Source of the DNA: Notamacropus eugenii
Taxonomy: Eukaryota; Chordata; Mammalia; Diprotodontia; Macropodidae
Assembly (NCBI RefSeq): GCF_028372415.1
Contig: NC_092872.1
Location: 549,069,205-549,133,204, forward strand
Reading direction: 5' to 3'
Length of the DNA stretch: 64,000 nucleotides
Part shown: in pieces, positions 10,525 to 21,222 of the stretch
How positions within the stretch are numbered: position 1 is the first letter of the stretch
Layout of the letters: each line of letters starts with the position of its first letter
Made by a program: the position numbers and the translations under genes
The notes under the pieces: generated by a model
Seen by the model: only the letters and a program-made list of their open reading frames with translations
Told to the model about the DNA's origin: nothing
Database searches by the model: none

Positions 10525-11740
10525 CATTCTGCAGGTACTTCTTGAGAGCGTGCCGTGTGCCGATCATTGTGCCAGGTGGTGGAGATACAGAGACAAACCC
10601 ACACCCCTTTGTCACCGGGAGCTCACCAGGCGTTGGGTGAAACGTCTAGACAGAGGCCTGGCTCTGCAGTAAAGGAGACCAGACTTGTGGTCTGCCTCAG
10701 CCCTTTCGGAAGCTCGGTAACCAGGGCAAGTCGAGTCAAACCAAGTCAGCCAGCCTGCATCAAACTGTGCCCACGCCCTGGAGATTCAAAGAAAGGCAAA
10801 AAACGGTGCCTGCTCTCAGGGAGCTCACGGGCTTACCAAAAAGATCATAGTGGGAAAATATATACAGGATAAATGGGAGATGATCCCAAAGGGAAGGCAC
10901 TACTAGACTTGGGGGGATCTGGAAAGATCTCCTGCAGTGAGACTTTAGCTGAGACTTCTGAGGGTCTTCCCCTCCCAGTTTTTGATCGATTGATTGATTA
11001 ATTGATTGATTAAAGGGGCCTTGGCTGACTTCTTAAATAGGCCCAATCACTGTTTCGTCAAAGTGAGAACTCTCTCTCACTACATCCTGAGCCATGGCCA
11101 GTTGTCCTGATCTGTATCTGGTCACTGAACCCAGATGACTCTGGAGAAGAAAGTGAGGCTGGTAACTTTGCACAACCTTCCCCCACTCAAATCCGGTTCA
11201 GTTGCAAGTCATGGCATTATCTTCCTCATGTCATGGTCCTCTTCCTGAATGAAGGACAATCCACAACCACAGCTGAGACTTAAAGGAATCCAGAGAAGCC
11301 AAGGGGGTGAATGTGAGGAGGGGGAAGGTTCTAGACATGGAGGACAGCTAATCAAAATGTGAAGACATGAGGTATAGGGCACACTCCATCCAGGAACAGC
11401 AAAGAGACAGTGTCATTGAAACATGGAGCATGTAGAGGGGTGTAAGGTATAAGAAGACTAGGTAAGTAGAAGAGACAGATTATGAAGGGGCTTTAAAAAG
11501 CCAAACAGAGGATTTTATATTTGATCCTGGAGGTAATAAGGAGTCTGTTGAATGGAGGGGAATAGGAGGGAGGTTGGTGACTTGATCAGACTTATGCTTT
11601 AGGAAGATCACTTTGGTAGCTGACTGGAGGCTGGACTATATGTAGTGAGGTGAAATTTGCAGCAGGAGAACCTTCACCAGGGTGGTGGCAGTGTCACAGG
11701 AAAAAACAGAGTTACAACATGGTAGCCCAAAATACTGATA
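10525..11740 (-). mobile_element. L2 LINE 3' region, split by a SINE
   Basis: Antisense L2 pieces: CAGGTACTTCTTGAGAGCG and GTGCCAGGTGGTGGAGATAC (10525-10660), a second 3' block from 10730 (GTGCCTGCTCTCAGGGAGCT), then after a SINE insertion ATTTTATATTTGATCCTGGA and GGAAGATCACTTTGGTAGC (11282-11740). A short sense L2 end (CCTTAGCGCTTAGCAGAG) sits at about 10425-10490. The L2 phrase AGCTGAGACTT is duplicated around the SINE. Confidence 0.65.
10958..11270 (+). mobile_element. RTE-tailed SINE with 11-bp TSD
   Basis: A 313-base insertion flanked by perfect AGCTGAGACTT copies at 10947-10957 and 11271-11281, inside an L2. It contains a small GATT repeat and the blocks GCCATGGCCAGTTGTCCTGA, GAGAAGAAAGTGAGGCTGG, GTTGCAAGTCATGGCATTA and a terminal TCATGGTCCTCTTCCTGAAT. 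The same blocks occur reversed at 42236-42480. The tail matches the end of the RTE at 33940-33983, so it was probably mobilised by that LINE. Confidence 0.75.
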
Positions 11741-11814
11741 TCTTAGGCTATATTGAAAGGTTTAGGATCCGGGACTGAGAAGATGACAATTTCTCATGTC
11801 TTCTGTCCTAATCA

Positions 11815-12175
11815 GACCACATCCAGAGTACCTGTTAAAATTCTGGTAAATGCATTTTAAACTGGAAGGCAATTGATTTGAAATGGTTCACAAGACCATG
11901 AGAAAGTTAGATACTGTGTCACGGGAGGATAAAAGATCCTTTAAAGGAATTGAGAAAGTTTAATATGAAGAGAATATTGGGGACATGTTCATTTCCTTCC
12001 AGTGTTTGAAGGGCAATTGTGGGGGGTGACAGGGAAGGATTGCAATTAGACATGTTCTCCTTGGCCTCAGTGCCAGCACTGGGACTAGATTTCAGGATGA
12101 TGTAGGAGAAGGGAGGAAAGCAGTATGGGCAATGATAAGAAACAAGGCGCACAAGAGGTAACAAAGTTTCAGAAA
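11815..12175 (+). mobile_element. CR1/L3 LINE fragment
   Basis: Sense CR1: GGAATTGAGAAAGTTTAATA, CAGTGTTTGAAGGGCAATTG, GCAATTAGACATGTTCTCCT and TGGCCTCAGTGCCAGCACTG follow the order of the CR1/L3 3' region. It ends just before the half-L1 insertion. Confidence 0.6.
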
Positions 12176-12823
12176 ACAAAGCATGTTAATGTAGGTACTT
12201 TAAAATGACTTGAGGGGGAGGAGCCAAGATGGTGGAGTAGAAAGACACACATATGCTAGCTCCGAACCCACAGCCCATAAAATATCTGTAAAGAAGAACT
12301 CCCAACAAATTCTGGAGCAGCAGAAGCCACAGAACAATGGCGTGGACAAGATTTCTGTTCCAGAGAGCCCTGAAAACCTGACGCAAAAGGTCCATTCATG
12401 CCCCAGACCAGAGCAGAGCTCAGCCCTGCCTCAGCCTCGTGGTGCCCAGAGGAGCAGATCTGAGCAGGCTTCAGGGACAGAATCTCCAGCGCCAAGCAAG
12501 TCCCTCCACCCACAGGTGACAAGGGTCGGTGAGAAAGTCTTTTTGGGTGGCGGACGGGAGTGGGGTGTCCCCGTGGCTCGGGCCCCCCTTGGGAGGCAGC
12601 AGCGGAGGTGGCGGGCGGACAGGGGCTTCCCAAGCAGGCAGGAACTCGGATCCATTGTTGAAGGTCTCCCCATAAACCCCCTGAGGGAACTGAGCCTGTG
12701 AGGTGGCCCTGCCCCAACCTGAGCAGCTGAACTTAATCTCACATTGAATAACAGCCCTGCCCCCACCCAAAGCCCTGAGGCTGGGAAGCAGCATTTGAAT
12801 CTCATACCCCAAGCACTGGCTGG

Positions 12824-13987
12824 GTGGATCTGGAGGCAAAGTGGGTGTGGAGAGGACACTCAGAAGTCAAGTCACTGGCTGGGAAAATCCCCAGAAAAGG
12901 GAAAAAAAATAAGACTATAGAAGGTTACTTTCTTGGTGAACAGATAATTCCTCCCTTCCTTTCTGATGAGGAAGAACAATGCTTACCATCAGGGAAAGAC
13001 ACAGAAGTCAAGGCTTCTGTATCCCACACATCCAAAATAAATATACCATGGGTGCAGGCCATGGAAGAACTCAAAAAGGTTTTTGAAAATCAAGTAAAAG
13101 AGGTGGAGGAAAAACTGGGAAGAGAAATGAGAGAGATGAAAGAAAAGTATGAGAAGCAGGTCAGCACCTTGCTAAAGGAGACCCAAAAAAATGCTGAAGA
13201 AAATAACACCTTGAAAAATAGGCTAACTCAATTGGCAAAAGAGGTTCAAAAAGCCAATGAGGAGAAGAATGCTTTCAAAAGCAGAATTAACCAAATGGAA
13301 AAGGAGGTTCAAAAGCTCGCTGAAGAAAATAGTTCTTTCAAAATTGGAATGGAACAGATGGAGGCTAATGACTTTGTGAGAAAGCAAGAAATCACAAAAC
13401 AAAACCAAAAGAATGAAAAAATGGAAGATAATGTGAAATATCTCATTGGAAAAACAACTGACCTGGAAAATAGATCCAGGAGAGACAGTTTAAAAATTAT
13501 GGGCCTACCTGAAAGCCATGATCAAAAAAAGAGCCTAGACATCATCTTTCATGAAATTATCAAGGAAAACTGCCCTGATATTCTAGAACCAGAGGGCAAA
13601 ATAAGTATTTAAGGAATCCACAGACCACCGCCTGAAAGAGATCCAAAAAGAGAAACTCCTAGGAACATTGTGGCCAAATTCCAGAGTTCCCTGGTCAAGG
13701 AGAAAATATTGCAAGCAGCTAGAAAGAAACAATTCAAGTATTGTGGAAATACAATCAGGATAACACAAGATCTAGCAGCTTCTACATTAAGGGATCGAAG
13801 GGCGTGGAATAGGATGTTCCAGAAGTCAAAAGAACTAGGACTAAAACCAAGAACCACCTACCCAGCAAAACTGAGTATAATACTTCAGGGGAAAAGATGG
13901 TCTTTCAACGAAATTGGGGACTTTCAAGCATTCTTGATGAAAAGACCAGAGATGAAAAGAAAATTTGACCTTCAAGCACAAGAATGA
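12824..13987 (+). pseudogene. L1 ORF1p of the half-L1, one stop
   Basis: The frame runs 387 codons with a single in-frame TAA at 13610-13612; the frame continues unchanged after it. Order of parts: basic N-terminus (KGKKNKTIEGYF), a long coiled coil from about residue 80 to 210 with 21-residue internal repeats, the RRM start LENRSRRDSLKIMGLPES, then after the stop the C-terminal domain (RPPPERDPKRETPRN, TYPAKLSI). ORF1p is the trimeric RNA-binding chaperone of L1. Comparison with the L1 family suggests that a glutamate codon became the stop. The true start could also be the ATG at 13061. Confidence 0.85.
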
Positions 13988-14120
13988 AGAGAAATATGAA
14001 AAGGTAAACAGCAAAGAGAAGTCATAAGGGACTTTACTAAAGCTGAACTGTTTACATTCCTACATGGAAAGAAAATATTTGTAACTCTTGAAACTTTTCA
14101 GTATCTGGGAAGTTGGTGGG

Positions 14121-14123
<3 letters not shown>

Positions 14124-14161
<38 letters not shown>
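14124..14161. repeat. (CA)n microsatellite in the half-L1 3'UTR
   Basis: About 19 CA units inside the 3'UTR of the half-L1, preceded by a G-rich segment. Confidence 0.95.
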
Positions 14162-14165
<4 letters not shown>

Positions 14166-15012
14166 ACAGAGAACACAGAGTGAGTTGAATAGGATGGGAT
14201 CATATCTTAAAAAAATGAAATTAAGCAGTGAGAGAGAAATATATCGGGAGGAGAAATGGAGAAATGGAATGGGGCAAATTATCTCTCATGAAAGAAGCAA
14301 GCAAAAGACTTTAGTGGAGGGAAAAAGAAAGGAGGTGAGAGAAAAACATGAAGTTTACTCTCATCACATTCGACTAAAGGAAGGAATAAAATGCACACTC
14401 ATTTTGGTATGAAAACCTATCTTACAATACAGGAAAGTGGGGGAGAAGGGGATCAGCAGGGTGGGGGGGATGATGGAAGGGAGGGTAATGGGAGGAGGGA
14501 GCAATTAGAAGTCAACACTCTTGGGGAGGGACAGGATCAAAAGAGAGAATAGAAGAAATGGGGGGCAGGATAGGATGGAGGGAAATATAGTTAGTCTTAC
14601 ACAACATGACTATTATGGAAGTCATTTGCAAAACTACACAGATATGGCCTATAATGAATTGCTTGCCTTCCCAAAGAGAATGGGTGGGGAGGAAGGGATG
14701 AAGAGAAGTTGGAACTCACAGTTTTAGGATCAACTGTCGAGTACTGTTTGCACTACTAGGAAATAAGAAATACAGGTAAAAGGGTATAGAAAGTTATCTG
14801 GCCCTACAGGACAAAAGAGAAGATGGGGACAAGGGGAGGGAGGGATGATAGAAGAGAGGGCAGATTGGTGATAGGGGCAATTAGAATTTTCAGTGTTTTG
14901 GGGTGGGCGGAGGGGATAAATGGGGAGAAAATTTGGAACCCAAAATTTTGTGAAAAATGAATGTTAAAAGTTAAATAAATTAAATTAAAAAAAAAAGTAA
15001 AATGACTTGAGG

Positions 15013-15645
15013 CTTAACTAACACTCAACTCACAGTTCAGCACAAATTTGTGAGTCGTATTTCCAAGGGAAAGCACTGTCATCAAATGCCATTGTGGTCA
15101 TTTAATCTGGCTACACTTTACATTAATTCTTCATTTTAGAATTCTTTCTTTAATATAAAAGACAGATACTTAATTTATTATTATTTAATTAATGGGAATT
15201 GTGCATTACAAGATCATTAGGTAAAATGCAGGGTAGAAACCTATTATTAACTTCAAAGCTTTCTGGAGAACTATTAAATGCTAGCAGATATATTCTAGGG
15301 AGCAGTCAACATTCTTGACACTGAAGTCTTTTTTTGTTTGTTTGGTTGGTTGGTTTTGGTTTTGTTTTCTGATTCTCCTTTTGTCTGCCCTCAGGAATTT
15401 CCACTGGAAAATGTCTGTCTGGGGAGAAGAGCAGGATGTGGGACTCATACTTTCCTTACACCACCCTCAGGATGGAATCTTTCATCTTTTGATTCCTGAT
15501 TTACCAGTCGTGCAACCTTTGCTAGAAGGAAATTGGCAAATCCCAAAGAGTTGAAGGAAAGATTTTTGTTTTGCTTTAATTAAGGTTGTATAGAGTGTAC
15601 ATTATATAACCAGAACTCATGGTTTATTTGCTAGTCCTGTTTCAT
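15013..15645. other. AT-rich unique stretch
   Basis: No repeat family recognised. Contains AT-rich runs with TTAATTAATGGG-like motifs at about 15180-15215. A plus-strand open stretch at 15390-15552 follows a CTGCCCTCAG acceptor-like site, but the translation matches nothing I know and no donor follows before its stop. Confidence 0.4.
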
Positions 15646-15647
15646 AC

Positions 15648-17600
15648 ATTCATTTTTTTCAACAAATCATTATTGAACACTTAATATTTATAAAGCCTTC
15701 CCTCTATAACTAGGTATAGGGAGTGATACAAAGACACATAATATTAAGTACATAATATATTTCTGTAGGTGTTCCCTTACAATAATCTAATGAGGATAAT
15801 TGCAAGCCTTATCATTCCCATTTTAGAAATGATGAAAATAAGAATTAGAGCAGTTAACTCAAGATGACACAATGAATATTATTTGTGATTGAGATTTGAA
15901 TCCAGGACTTCTGATTCCAAACCTGGTATTCTTTCTACTGCACCATATTGCTACCCAACAAAATTGTAGGATCTACCTTTAAGGAACTTACTGGCTAGGA
16001 GGGGAGTTAAACCATGAACATAAGTAACTATAAAAGGGATTTCTTAACTTTTATAAAAGTAATGTTTAACATCATCTTCCATTTTTTCATTCTTTTGGTT
16101 TTGTTTTGTGATTTCTTGGTTTCTCATAAAGTCATTAGCTTCCCTCTGTTCCATTCTAATTTTTAAAGTACTATTTTTTTCAGTGAGCTTTTGAACCTCC
16201 TTTTCCATTTGGCTAATCCTGCTTTTTAAAGCATTCTTCTCCTCATTGACTTTTTGAACCTCTTTTGCCAATTGAGTTAGCCTATTTTTAAAGGTGTTAT
16301 TTTCTTCAGCATTTTTTTGGGTCTCCTTTAGCAAGCTGTTGACTCACTTTTCATGATTTTCTTGCATCTCTCTCATTTCTCTTCCCAATTTTTCCTCCAC
16401 CTCTTTTACTTGATTTTCAAAATCTTTTTGAGCTCTTCCATGGCCTGAGATCATCGAATATTTATTTTGGATGTTTGAGATATGGAAGCCTTGACTTTTA
16501 TTTCTTTCCCTGATGGTAAGCATTGTTTTTCCTCATTTGAAAGGATGGGAGAAGATACCTGTTCACCAGGAAAGTAACCTTCTATGGTCTTATTTTTTTT
16601 CCCTTTTTTGGGTATTTTTCCCAACCAGTTACTTGATTTTTGGGTTCTTTGTCAAGAGTAGGATATGCTCTGGGGCCCTGTAAGATCTCAGTTCCTCCAA
16701 GGTGGCACAATCAAGCCTGCACACTGGTCTGGGAGCAACCAGAAAAGTTTTGTGCCCAGAATCTGCGAGTAGTAGAATTTCCTCTCCATAACCACCTCAC
16801 CTCCAGTTCCGCAGGCCAGCACTAGGGGCTGAGATTCAGATCAGCTGCTCAATTCCCCCAGGGGCTTTACAATGAGGCCTTCAACAATGGATGCTGTCTG
16901 CTGCCTGCCATAGGAGCTGCCACCTGGGGTTGGAGCTATGGACGGGGACACTGCTCCCTTCTAGGCCAGCTGAAAAAACCCTGTCACTGACCTTTGGTGC
17001 CTGTGGGTTGTGGGATCTGCGAAAACACTGCTGCCACTAGGGATTCCACCCCTGAGGCCTGCTCCAGTCCTCCTCCCTGTGCTGCGCGATCGTGGCTGGG
17101 CTCGGCTGGGCTCCATGTCTGGTGCGACAGACCTTTCCTGTTGGCCTTCCAGGTCACCCTGGGCTGGAAGTCTCCTCCACTCTGTCATTCTGTGGCTTCT
17201 GCTGCTCTAGAATTTGTTGAGAGTCATTCTTTACAGGTATCTTATGGGTTGTGGGGGAAGAGCTAGAGTATGTGCATCTTTCTACTCCACCATCTTGGCT
17301 CCATCCCCAAAAGTAATTTTTAAAAAGAAGAAAGGCTCAGTGTACTATGAAAGTTCACAAGAAGGAGAGATCTTTCCTAGAATGAAGAGACTTCATGAAA
17401 GATGTGAAAGCTGAGCTAGGCTTTGAAGAATGGTTAGATTTCAATAGTCAGGGGTGATAAGGGTATGCATTCCAGGAATGGAGTATGGTTTAGTACAGAG
17501 CAAAAGTGTAGATTCAAGAAAACATAGTGTCAGCCTATTACTACTGTGGACAAGTGGTGTGTTGTTTTTTTCTTAAATAAATGCATAAATTAAAAGAAAG
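15648..17600 (-). mobile_element. L2/MIR mosaic interrupted by an L1
   Basis: L2 3' end (15648-15740), an antisense MIR (15765-15960, ATTTGAATCCAGGACTTCTG), L2 again (15975-16054, AAGGAACTTACTGGCTAGGA), and after the L1 insertion the L2 continues at about 17385-17600 (AGCTGAGCTAGGCTTTGAAG). The host L2 is thus split at 16068/17309. Confidence 0.6.
16069..17308 (-). mobile_element. L1 5' segment without a 3' end
   Basis: On the minus strand this starts GGATGGAGCCAAGATGGTGG at 17308, runs through the 5'UTR and into ORF1 (KETQKNAEENNTFKNRL, EVQKVNEEKNALK, EITKQNQKNEKMEDDV) and stops abruptly at 16069 with no poly(A). Both sides carry a 14-bp duplication, AAAAGTAATGTTTA (16055-16068) and AAAAGTAATTTTTA (17309-17322), one mismatch. 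It is therefore a real insertion that lacks the 3' end, the reverse of the usual 5' truncation. It belongs to the same or a close family as the half-L1. Confidence 0.8.
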
Positions 17601-17621
17601 TGTCCTTTATCAAGGACCAGT

Positions 17622-18078
17622 ACTTTTTTAAAAAAATTAGTTAATTTTTAATTTTCAACATTCACTTTTATAAGATTTTGAGTTCTAAAATTTTCCCCCT
17701 CTTTCCCCTTCCCCTGCTCCAAGATGTCATACAATCTGACATAGGCTATCATACAATTATATTAAACATATTTCCACATTAGTCATGTTGTAAAGAAGAA
17801 TCAGAACCAAAGGGAAAAGCCACAAGAAAGAAAAAAAAGAGTGAAAATAGTATGCTTCGATTTATGTTCAGATACTATAGGTTTTTTTTCAGGATACAGA
17901 TAATATTTTCCATCGTGAATCTTTTGGAACTGTTGTCTTAGATCACTGCATTGCTGAGAAGCACTAAACCTTTCAAAGTTGGTCATCACACAGTGTTGCT
18001 GTTACTGTGTATAGTGTTCTGATTCTGCTGACTTCATTCAGCATCAGTTCATGTATGTCTTTCCAGGTTTTTCTGAAA
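17622..18078 (-). mobile_element. L1 3' end, 5'-truncated
   Basis: Antisense L1 3'UTR: T-rich start, TTTTCAACATTCACTTTTAT, CACATTAGTCATGTTGTAAA, TTCATTCAGCATCAGTTCAT, TCTTTCCAGGTTTTTCTGAA. The same block recurs at 43797, 53379, 59935 and 60649. Imperfect flanking similarity (AAGGACCAGTAC / AAGGGACAGTCC) may be a decayed duplication. Confidence 0.75.
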
Positions 18079-18529
18079 TCTAAAGGGACAGTCCTTCCAA
18101 GGAAAATGTGAAGTTGCAGGGTTTGTCTTTTTTTTCTCTCTCACCTCCCTTTTTGCCACAGACAGCCCTCTTTCCTTCAGTCTCCTCCACCTCATTTCCC
18201 ATATATTTAATACTGCCACGAGTCCATTTTGTTTTTAAAACAATCCACTAAATTACTAAGGTGTAAAAACTTGAAATAGCTTGTTTTATCCTTATAAGTA
18301 ATATTTGCATTTTTAAAGAAGCCATCCAAGGTTGGAATGGGGAGTAATAGCTTAATCCCCAAAATAAATAATAATGATAAGGGACAATAAGAGCAATTTA
18401 AGCTTCACTTTAAATTTTACAAAATAATTCCCTCTTAAAATAAGTTTTACTAGTTAATAAAAGAACACAATTCCCTCTCCACAACTCTGAGCAGACATTT
18501 TCTGACTGTGAGATCATAGATAATAAGTG

Positions 18530-18845
18530 TGAGGTTCAAGAGTTGTCATACTAGAAAGAACACTAGACTGGGAGTCAGGAGACCTGTGTTCTAGTTCTAA
18601 CCATAACTAATAAATCGACAACTCAAGCAGCTAATGATTGGGGAAACAGTATTATCAGAGATTATTGCTTTTGTCCTCTTCCCTTCCTTCCCTTTCATTG
18701 ACTTAGGATAATAGGCCATGTAGTCTAATCCCATAACATATATGAGAAAACTGAGACCTAGAAAAGTGATATCTAGCCAAGATTCAAACCAAGTTTCTAC
18801 AATCCTAGAGCCATAGTGGTTGCCATGGTACTATTCTGCCTCTCC
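18530..18845. mobile_element. Two MIR-type SINE pieces, opposite strands
   Basis: Sense piece at 18530-18640 (CTAGACTGGGAGTCAGGAGA) and antisense piece at about 18695-18845 (GAAAACTGAGACCTAGAAAA, CCAAGATTCAAACCAAG). Old. The stretch 18080-18525 to the left shows nothing recognisable. Confidence 0.6.
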
Positions 18846-19279
18846 AATATGAAGAAAGTCCCAGGTAGCTGTCTGACAAGGTGAAATATTTGTGATCCTG
18901 GAAATGCCTGGACTACAGTGGAGGTTAATAAATTTTTCCATTCAAGTCTCCCTCACCAACTACTTCAAAAGGAACCACCTGAGAAGAATTCCCCCCCCCC
19001 CGTCTGGCAATTCCTTCTATGTCCAAATAATTTAAAGAATTAGTAAGCTCTCTTCGTTGTTGAAGAAAACAAGCTTCACTCAGCACATCAGCTAAAATCT
19101 ATCAGTCACTTGTATTAATTTTACAAGCAGTTAAAGGAAGAAAGATTCCCATGAGATGAGTTTCTTCTGCTAACTAAAGAACTCTACTTAGAGCAAATTC
19201 AAAGGAATTTTTATAGAAAAGCATTAACAGGAAAAAGAAAAGAAATCTGATGGGAAAGACAAAGTACAAAGTCTTCATG

Positions 19280-19440
19280 GTTTTTAATTAGCCAATCTCA
19301 CTTTACAGATGAGAAAACTGAGGTACAGCTTTTTAAAAAATGACTTTCCCTAGGTCTCATAGATAACAAGTGCCTGAGATGATTTTGACTCGTCTTCCTG
19401 ATTCCAAGTGCAACACTTTGCCACCCTCTATCATCAAATC
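19280..19440 (-). mobile_element. MIR-type SINE fragment
   Basis: CTTTACAGATGAGAAAACTG, AGGTACAGCT, ATAGATAACAAGTGCCTGA and CGTCTTCCTGATTCCAAG are antisense MIR blocks. 18850-19275 to the left has no recognised repeat apart from a C-run near 18990. Confidence 0.6.
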
Positions 19441-19765
19441 ATGCACACCTCTGTTAATTCTTGTGTCTCTCTATTGCCTATTGAATAGAGTTCTCTGCCT
19501 GGAATGCAGTACCATCTATGATTTTAGATTACTCTGGTTTTTCTGATTTTATCACTTATTGTTTCCTCTCCATGCATTCTGTTTTCCCACAAAATGGGAT
19601 GACTTTTTTTCCCTGGAAATCCCTTGTCTTTGCTCACACTGCTACATATGCCTGGAAGACTTTCCCGTACACTCTTTTCCAATTTAATTCCCAACCATCC
19701 TTTAAATCTCAATTCAAATGCTTCCTCTTCCATGAAACCTTCCCTGGTCACTCCAGTTAATAATA
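19440..19765 (+). mobile_element. L2 LINE, sense 3' part
   Basis: CTGTTAATTCTTGTGTCTCT, ATGCCTGGAAGACTTTCCC, CCTTTAAATCTCAATTCAAA, TGAAACCTTCCCTGGTCACT: sense L2 just upstream of its 3' terminus. 19770-20470 to the right has no named repeat. Confidence 0.65.
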
Positions 19766-20013
19766 AACTTTCATTGAATGTAGCCCCTTATTGGCAATGG
19801 AGGCTGATGGAAATTATAGTTTTTCCATCTGGAAGGAGAGGCTGAAGGAACATGGGAAGCAAAAGCTTGTAAACCCAAGAAACTTTTGCTCTTTTTAGAG
19901 AGTAGAGTATGCTCAAGGAAAGTTACTGCTATCCCAAACTGAATTAATAGTAAGATACAGATATGGGGATGTGGTTGCTGTCTACTCATATGTAACATAT
20001 ATAGATATGACCT

Positions 20014-20119
20014 GAGATCTAGCCCACATTGTCTCCAAGGGAGACTGAGTAGATATAATTGATCCCTTGGTGGCCTAGATTGATATAATCTGGGATCTGA
20101 CTCACATTGTGTCCAAGGA
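20014..20119. repeat. Imperfect 27-bp direct repeat
   Basis: GAGATCTAGCCCACATTGT (20014) and GGGATCTGACTCACATTGT (20093) start two 27-base copies, both ending CCAAGG, spaced 79 bases apart in otherwise unique sequence. Confidence 0.55.
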
Positions 20120-20519
20120 AGACTGCATTTGCCAAGCTTTCAAAGAGCAGTAAGAGGAGATCTGCTGGCACAAGTAGCAGCAGAGTAGTAGAAGGGCAGG
20201 CATAATCCAGGATCCCATCGCTGAGTAATCTCATTATTTTCCTGTCTTCAAGAGGAATGTTTGACTAAAATCATATCTGTCTACTACATATCTAATATTA
20301 GATATTGGAGTAGTATAGGGGTAGGGGCATAATATTTTGGGGCTCAGGCTAAAGACCACTTTCCCTGATCAATTTCAAGAAGAAGATACTCAACTTCCTC
20401 TCACCAGCTTAGCTCCCTCTCTCAATAACACTGGTTACAGAAAATAGCTAATAATGAATAGCTAATAAATCTCTTTATTAAAGCATTAAACACAAATGAG
20501 AGGAGTGTAGATAGATAAG

Positions 20520-20645
20520 ATAGATATAGATATATACACACGTGTATCTATGTGTACATACACATACATACACACATGTCTGTATATACATATATATGCA
20601 CATACACACATATGTATACACACATATTGCAGTATACAATGTAAT
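20520..20645. repeat. Alternating purine-pyrimidine tract
   Basis: Mixed TA, CA and TG dinucleotides (ATATACACACGTGTATCTAT and similar) over about 125 bases. Low-complexity; antisense reading frames in it are artefacts. The unique stretch 20650-21220 to the right shows nothing further. Confidence 0.85.
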
Positions 20646-21222
20646 ACCAGGGAGTAAATGAGCTATTTGCTTTGGGAATAAAATTTTTAAAAAATAAGCA
20701 GCATCATGCATTTAGAGATCTCTCAACCAATCATGACTCAACTCTCCTTATATATCTGTAGCATAGCACTCAGTCACAAAGCTGTCCAGGGCACTGACCA
20801 ACCAGAGTATGTGTTGGTGTCACATAATCATAAGCAGTTGGTACCTTGTCTAGCTTATTGACCCACTTGAGTGTTCTGCTTGAGCAGAATGTGCCATTTG
20901 CCTTGAGAAACCTATTCTTCACACTGTGGGATATCCACTCCCTCCCTGCTGCCTCTTTGCTGTCTGATCAACTGGCATTTGGTATCTTCTGGGGTTTTCC
21001 TGATCTATTTAAACCTTCTTTATTTGATATTTATACTTTAATGAGGGTTTTTTTTTTCCAAAAAGAGATAGACAAATTTTTGTTGTATTTATGAGTGAGC
21101 ACATATAAAAGAGTGGACCATGGAAGGTAGGGAAGGCCAAAGGGCAATTTGACACTATTTGCTTTAGACTTAACCACAAGTCTGTATTAAGCTTCTTTAC
21201 TGACCATACAAAGAGAGGCCTC

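Larger units (their letters stand above)
12216..14997 (+). mobile_element. Complete half-L1 (ORF1-only LINE-1)
   Basis: The insertion is bounded by perfect 15-bp copies of TAAAATGACTTGAGG (12201-12215 and 14998-15012). It starts GGGAGGAGCCAAGATGGTGG, the mammalian L1 5' end, carries a GC-rich 5'UTR, a near-complete ORF1 (12824-13987), a purine-rich 3'UTR with a CA repeat, and ends AATAAATTAAATTAAAAAAA. There is no endonuclease or reverse transcriptase at all. ORF1-only L1s ('HAL1') are known in mammals, including marsupials; they depend on full L1s for copying. Length of about 2.8 kb, perfect duplication and a single stop in ORF1 suggest a fairly recent insertion. Confidence 0.9.

Noticed and set aside
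12256-12859. Three overlapping minus-strand frames of 120-150 codons
   Set aside because: They are antisense to the GC-rich 5'UTR of the half-L1 and share no features with known proteins.
15315-15554. Possible plus-strand exon after an acceptor-like CTGCCCTCAG
   Set aside because: No donor before the stop, no recognisable protein, and the preceding tract is a T/G simple repeat.
20478-20711. Frame rich in Tyr, Cys and Val repeats
   Set aside because: Comes from the alternating TA/CA tract.
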